Assembly: GCA_026785785.1 (NCBI GenBank)
Contig: JAJAZI010000061.1
Span: 1-23,756 of the forward strand
Direction of reading: 5' to 3'
From: Microbacteriaceae bacterium
GTDB lineage: Bacteria > Actinomycetota > Actinomycetes > Actinomycetales > Microbacteriaceae
DNA: 23,756 bases
Shown here: one piece after another, positions 21,840-23,756 of the stretch
Layout of the letters: the number at the start of each line of letters is the position of its first letter
How positions within the stretch are numbered: position 1 is the stretch's first letter
Program-made: the position numbers and the translations under genes
The notes under the pieces: model-generated
The model's input: only the letters and a program-made list of their open reading frames with translations
The model's database searches: none
What the model was told of the DNA's origin: nothing

Positions 21840-22817
21840 CTAGCTGACGTCACGCGCTGGTCGACCACGTCTCGTGCGCACCGTGCGGGCGGTCGCATCG
21901 ACCGTGTCGAGCAGGGGGAACAGCACAACCACGGCCAGGGCGATGAGGCCGACAATTTCCACGCCGTCCGGCCACCCGATCGTCGCGAAATAGTCGGGAT
22001 TCAGCAGCCGGTCGCCGGCGACGATCCAGACAGCGGGAACCACGAAGAGCACATCGAGCGCGATCGTGGCTACGGCGTTGGCGACCGACCATCCCGTGTA
22101 GTGGGCGAACACGTGGAAGCTGATACTCACCGCTGCGTAGAAGAGGGCAACCGCGAATACGCCCGACTCCCACAACGGCCCGTCGAGGGGTCCAATCGGC
22201 GTGCCGGCGGGACCCTCGACGGCCCCCACGGTCTGCAGCACGATGACGACGCTCGCTATCACTACCGAGAAGAGCACCCCGCCGACGAGCTCGCTCACAT
22301 AGCCACGCTGGTCGGGCACGGCGGGGAGGGAGCGCGGGTCCCACTCCGCAGTGCGGCGCGAGCGTAATGCCGGGGTACGTTCAATGATCGCGAACACCAG
22401 TGTCACGATGAAGGCGAGTGACATTGCTGTCTCCAGCGAACCCCACAGGGCGCTCCACAGTGAGTCGAGGGGCGACGCACCGGCCACGAAGGTGACGACG
22501 CCACTGAATACGAACCACAGCGGAACGGCTGTCGAGAGCAGCACTGCGAGCACACGCACGTAGTCGCTGAACAAATCCGGCCCGATCAGGTGGGTGGGTT
22601 TGTCGGAGTAACTCGCCGCGAGGCTCCTCGGCGGACCCAGTTCTGTGAGCACCTCGCGTTCAGCAGCGGCAGCATCCGTCCCCGCTCCCAGGCGATCCTC
22701 GACGGCATCGGCGATCGCGGTGCGCAACTCCGCTTCGATGTCCCGACGCTGGCCACGTGTCAGGCTGCGAACGGCTTCCGCCACGTAGCGATCGGTGAGC
22801 GTGGATGCTGTCGTCAT
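21840..22817 (-). CDS. HAAS-domain membrane protein
   Basis: A 325-residue protein with a cytoplasmic N-terminal HAAS-like domain (about 1-75), starting LTDRYVAEAVRSLTRGQRRDI and containing the typical helix ending LTELGPPRSLAASYSDKPTHL. Several membrane helices follow, about six in total (for example near 85-110, 128-145, 175-195, 218-238, 245-265, 285-303). The start ATG at 22817 overlaps the padR stop by 4 bases (ATGA), with GGAGG 4 nt upstream (22822-22826) inside padR. HAAS proteins are commonly co-transcribed with PadR regulators and are thought to be membrane sensors or ABC-like permease relatives; the substrate is unknown. Confidence 0.85.
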   Translation of the reverse strand: MTTASTLTDRYVAEAVRSLTRGQRRDIEAELRTAIADAVEDRLGAGTDAAAAEREVLTELGPPRSLAASYSDKPTHLIGPDLFSDYVRVLAVLLSTAVPLWFVFSGVVTFVAGASPLDSLWSALWGSLETAMSLAFIVTLVFAIIERTPALRSRRTAEWDPRSLPAVPDQRGYVSELVGGVLFSVVIASVVIVLQTVGAVEGPAGTPIGPLDGPLWESGVFAVALFYAAVSISFHVFAHYTGWSVANAVATIALDVLFVVPAVWIVAGDRLLNPDYFATIGWPDGVEIVGLIALAVVVLFPLLDTVDATARTVRTRRGRPARDVS

Positions 22818-23149
22818 GGTTCCTCCGTCAATGCCGTGAATGCAGCAGCGAGTTCGTCCCAGTCACCACGGAGGGTAGCGGCAAGCCGCCTGCCGTCAGG
22901 GCTCGTGGTATAGAACTTGCGGGGTCGGGCCTCGTCGGTATTCCATTCGCTGTGCACCAGCCCCTGCTTCTCGAGGCGCCGCAGAAGTGGGTAGAGGGTG
23001 TTCGCGTCGACCGCGAACCCGGAGGAATCGAGTGCCGTGAGCAGGGCGTAGCCGTAGTTCGACTTCTCCAGAAGCATGAGGCAGGCGAGCACGACCGTGC
23101 CGCGGCGCAATTCCTGCCGGTGGGTGGCGAGTTCCTCATCTTTCAGCAC
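22814..23149 (-). CDS. PadR-family transcriptional regulator (operon with HAAS protein)
   Basis: A 111-residue short PadR (S2-type, no long C-terminal domain). The helix-turn-helix has the typical LEKSNYGYALLTALDSSGFA and VDANTLYPLLRRLEKQGLV, with the wing RPRKFYTTSPDGRRLAA. Start is GTG at 23149; no clear Shine-Dalgarno precedes it, while a 26-codon ORF ends 4 nt upstream, so translation may depend on that ORF. The stop overlaps the next gene by 4 bases. It is expected to repress its own operon, and the palindromes at 23267-23294 are candidate sites. Confidence 0.88.
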   Translation of the reverse strand: MLKDEELATHRQELRRGTVVLACLMLLEKSNYGYALLTALDSSGFAVDANTLYPLLRRLEKQGLVHSEWNTDEARPRKFYTTSPDGRRLAATLRGDWDELAAAFTALTEEP

Positions 23150-23153
23150 TGTC

Positions 23154-23234
23154 TCACGCTACTGGTTCACGCCGCAGCCAGCGCATTGTCGGGCACGCTC
23201 GGCGGTGCAGTGGGGTGATCAGGTTGCGGGTCAC
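23154..23234 (-). CDS. 26-residue leader ORF upstream of padR
   Basis: A short ORF with GTG at 23234 and TGA ending at 23154. AAAGGA (23244-23249) sits 9 nt before the GTG, a better site than padR itself has. The product is MTRNLITPLHRRACPTMRWL followed by RREPVA: basic, with Trp19 and Cys14, no hydrophobic stretch. The 4-nt gap to the padR GTG suggests translational coupling or an attenuator-like role. I do not recognise the family. Confidence 0.45.
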   Translation of the reverse strand: MTRNLITPLHRRACPTMRWLRREPVA

Positions 23235-23266
23235 GATGGCGGGTCCTTTCGGTTTCAGGGATGATT

Positions 23267-23294
23267 TGATACCGTGTATCACACGCTATCGTGT
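23267..23294. promoter_or_regulatory. Overlapping palindromes in the padR-HAAS/oxidoreductase divergent promoter
   Basis: TGATAC-CGT-GTATCA (23267-23281) is a perfect 6-bp dyad. GTGT-ATC-ACAC (23274-23284) overlaps it, and ACACG-CTAT-CGTGT (23281-23294) is a third perfect dyad. They lie about 19 bp upstream of the oxidoreductase GTG and about 33 bp upstream of the leader ORF, so one or two regulator dimers could control both directions. Confidence 0.7.
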
Positions 23295-23312
23295 AACTCG
23301 GGAAAGGCAACA

Positions 23313-23756
23313 GTGAAAGCGATCATCCAGCGGCGGTACGGCGGACCGGACACCTACGAACAGGCCGACCTGCCCGTGCCCGTACCGGGTGCCGGCGAAG
23401 TGCTCATCCGGGTGCGAGGAGCGTCACTCAACGCCGCAGACATTTTGTTGATGCGCGGTGAGCCGTATCTCCTGCGCCTCGCCTTCGGCTTGCGCAGACC
23501 GCGGGTTGCGATCCGCGGGAGGGATGCCGCGGGCGTGGTCGAAGCGGTGGGATCTGCCGTGCACCAGTTCACGATCGGCGACGAGGTGTTCGCGGAGGTG
23601 AGTGCGGGGAGTTTCGCGGAGTACACCGTCGCGCCAGAGCGCCTGGTCTCCCGCAAGCCCAGCACGGTCTCCTTCGAGTCCGCAGCAACGGTGCCCGTCG
23701 CCGGCACCACAGCTCTTCAGGGCCTGCGGGATGCTGCGCGAGTGCGGCCGGGAGAC
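23313..23756 (+). CDS. MDR-family NAD(P)-dependent oxidoreductase, N-terminal part (truncated by window)
   Basis: The first 148 codons of a zinc-free or zinc-type medium-chain dehydrogenase/reductase (quinone oxidoreductase-like). The frame stays open to the window end. The N-terminal GroES-like domain shows MKAIIQRRYGGPDTYEQADL, PGAGEVLIRVRGASLNAADI (family motif) and IRGRDAAGVVEAVGSAV then FTIGDEVFAE, followed by SAATVPVAGTTALQGLRDAA. The conserved zinc Cys-His pair of alcohol dehydrogenases is absent from this part (GRDAAGVV, not GHE), so it resembles quinone oxidoreductases. GTG at 23313 has AAGG (23304-23307) upstream. It is divergent from the padR-HAAS operon and shares its operator region. 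Confidence 0.85.
   Translation, partial: MKAIIQRRYGGPDTYEQADLPVPVPGAGEVLIRVRGASLNAADILLMRGEPYLLRLAFGLRRPRVAIRGRDAAGVVEAVGSAVHQFTIGDEVFAEVSAGSFAEYTVAPERLVSRKPSTVSFESAATVPVAGTTALQGLRDAARVRPGD

Noticed and set aside
20738..21847. 369-residue plus-strand frame opposite the serine hydrolase and over padR
   Set aside because: Mixed shadow of two real genes; no domain.
1..23756. CRISPR array, transposase, integrase or phage genes
   Set aside because: No spaced repeat array, inverted-repeat element ends or recombinase motifs were seen in any frame.

Overview
The window is a high-GC actinobacterial chromosome segment, most likely from the family Microbacteriaceae. The evidence is the gene order: gyrB, gyrA, a DUF3566 membrane protein, tRNA-Ile, tRNA-Ala, cyclophilin, rhomboid protease, crgA, class E sortase, trpG/pabA-type amidotransferase, then the pknB-pknA-pbpA-rodA-pstP-fhaB-fhaA operon and tRNA-Leu. 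This is the conserved replication-origin-proximal region of Actinobacteria. The species call is an inference from gene order and protein style only.

Region 1 (1-4480) holds the 3' end of gyrB, a complete gyrA whose end overlaps a DUF3566 membrane protein gene, tRNA-Ile(GAU), tRNA-Ala(UGC) and a small Nudix hydrolase. Region 2 (4481-8826) holds a membrane-anchored helical protein on the minus strand, cyclophilin and rhomboid on the plus strand, crgA on the minus strand, and a plus-strand operon of class E sortase, an unannotated 51-residue single-pass membrane protein, and a glutamine amidotransferase. A convergent gap between rhomboid and crgA carries two DnaA-box-like nonamers.

Region 3 (8827-17629) is a seven-gene minus-strand operon transcribed fhaA, fhaB, pstP, rodA, pbpA, pknA, pknB. 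Most junctions overlap by 4-14 nt or have gaps of 2-4 nt. It encodes two Ser/Thr kinases with extracellular PASTA domains, the phosphatase that opposes them, two FHA phosphothreonine readers, and the SEDS polymerase plus class B PBP pair of the septum/elongation machinery. It is a phospho-signalling and peptidoglycan-synthesis module.

Region 4 (17779-23756) starts with tRNA-Leu(CAG) and its terminator, then becomes accessory. It has a 369-bp gap with possible relics and three small regulator-target cassettes arranged divergently around palindromic operators. These are an XRE/MmyB-type regulator opposite an SRPBCC-membrane protein, a PadR regulator opposite a beta-lactamase-fold serine hydrolase, and a PadR-HAAS membrane protein operon opposite a zinc-free MDR oxidoreductase (cut by the window end). 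The last operon seems to begin with an undescribed 26-codon ORF with a good ribosome binding site.

Nothing here looks like a phage, transposon, CRISPR array or defence island. The most unusual items are the two tiny ORFs, the DnaA-box pair, the three palindromic divergent promoters, and the possible relics beside tRNA-Leu.
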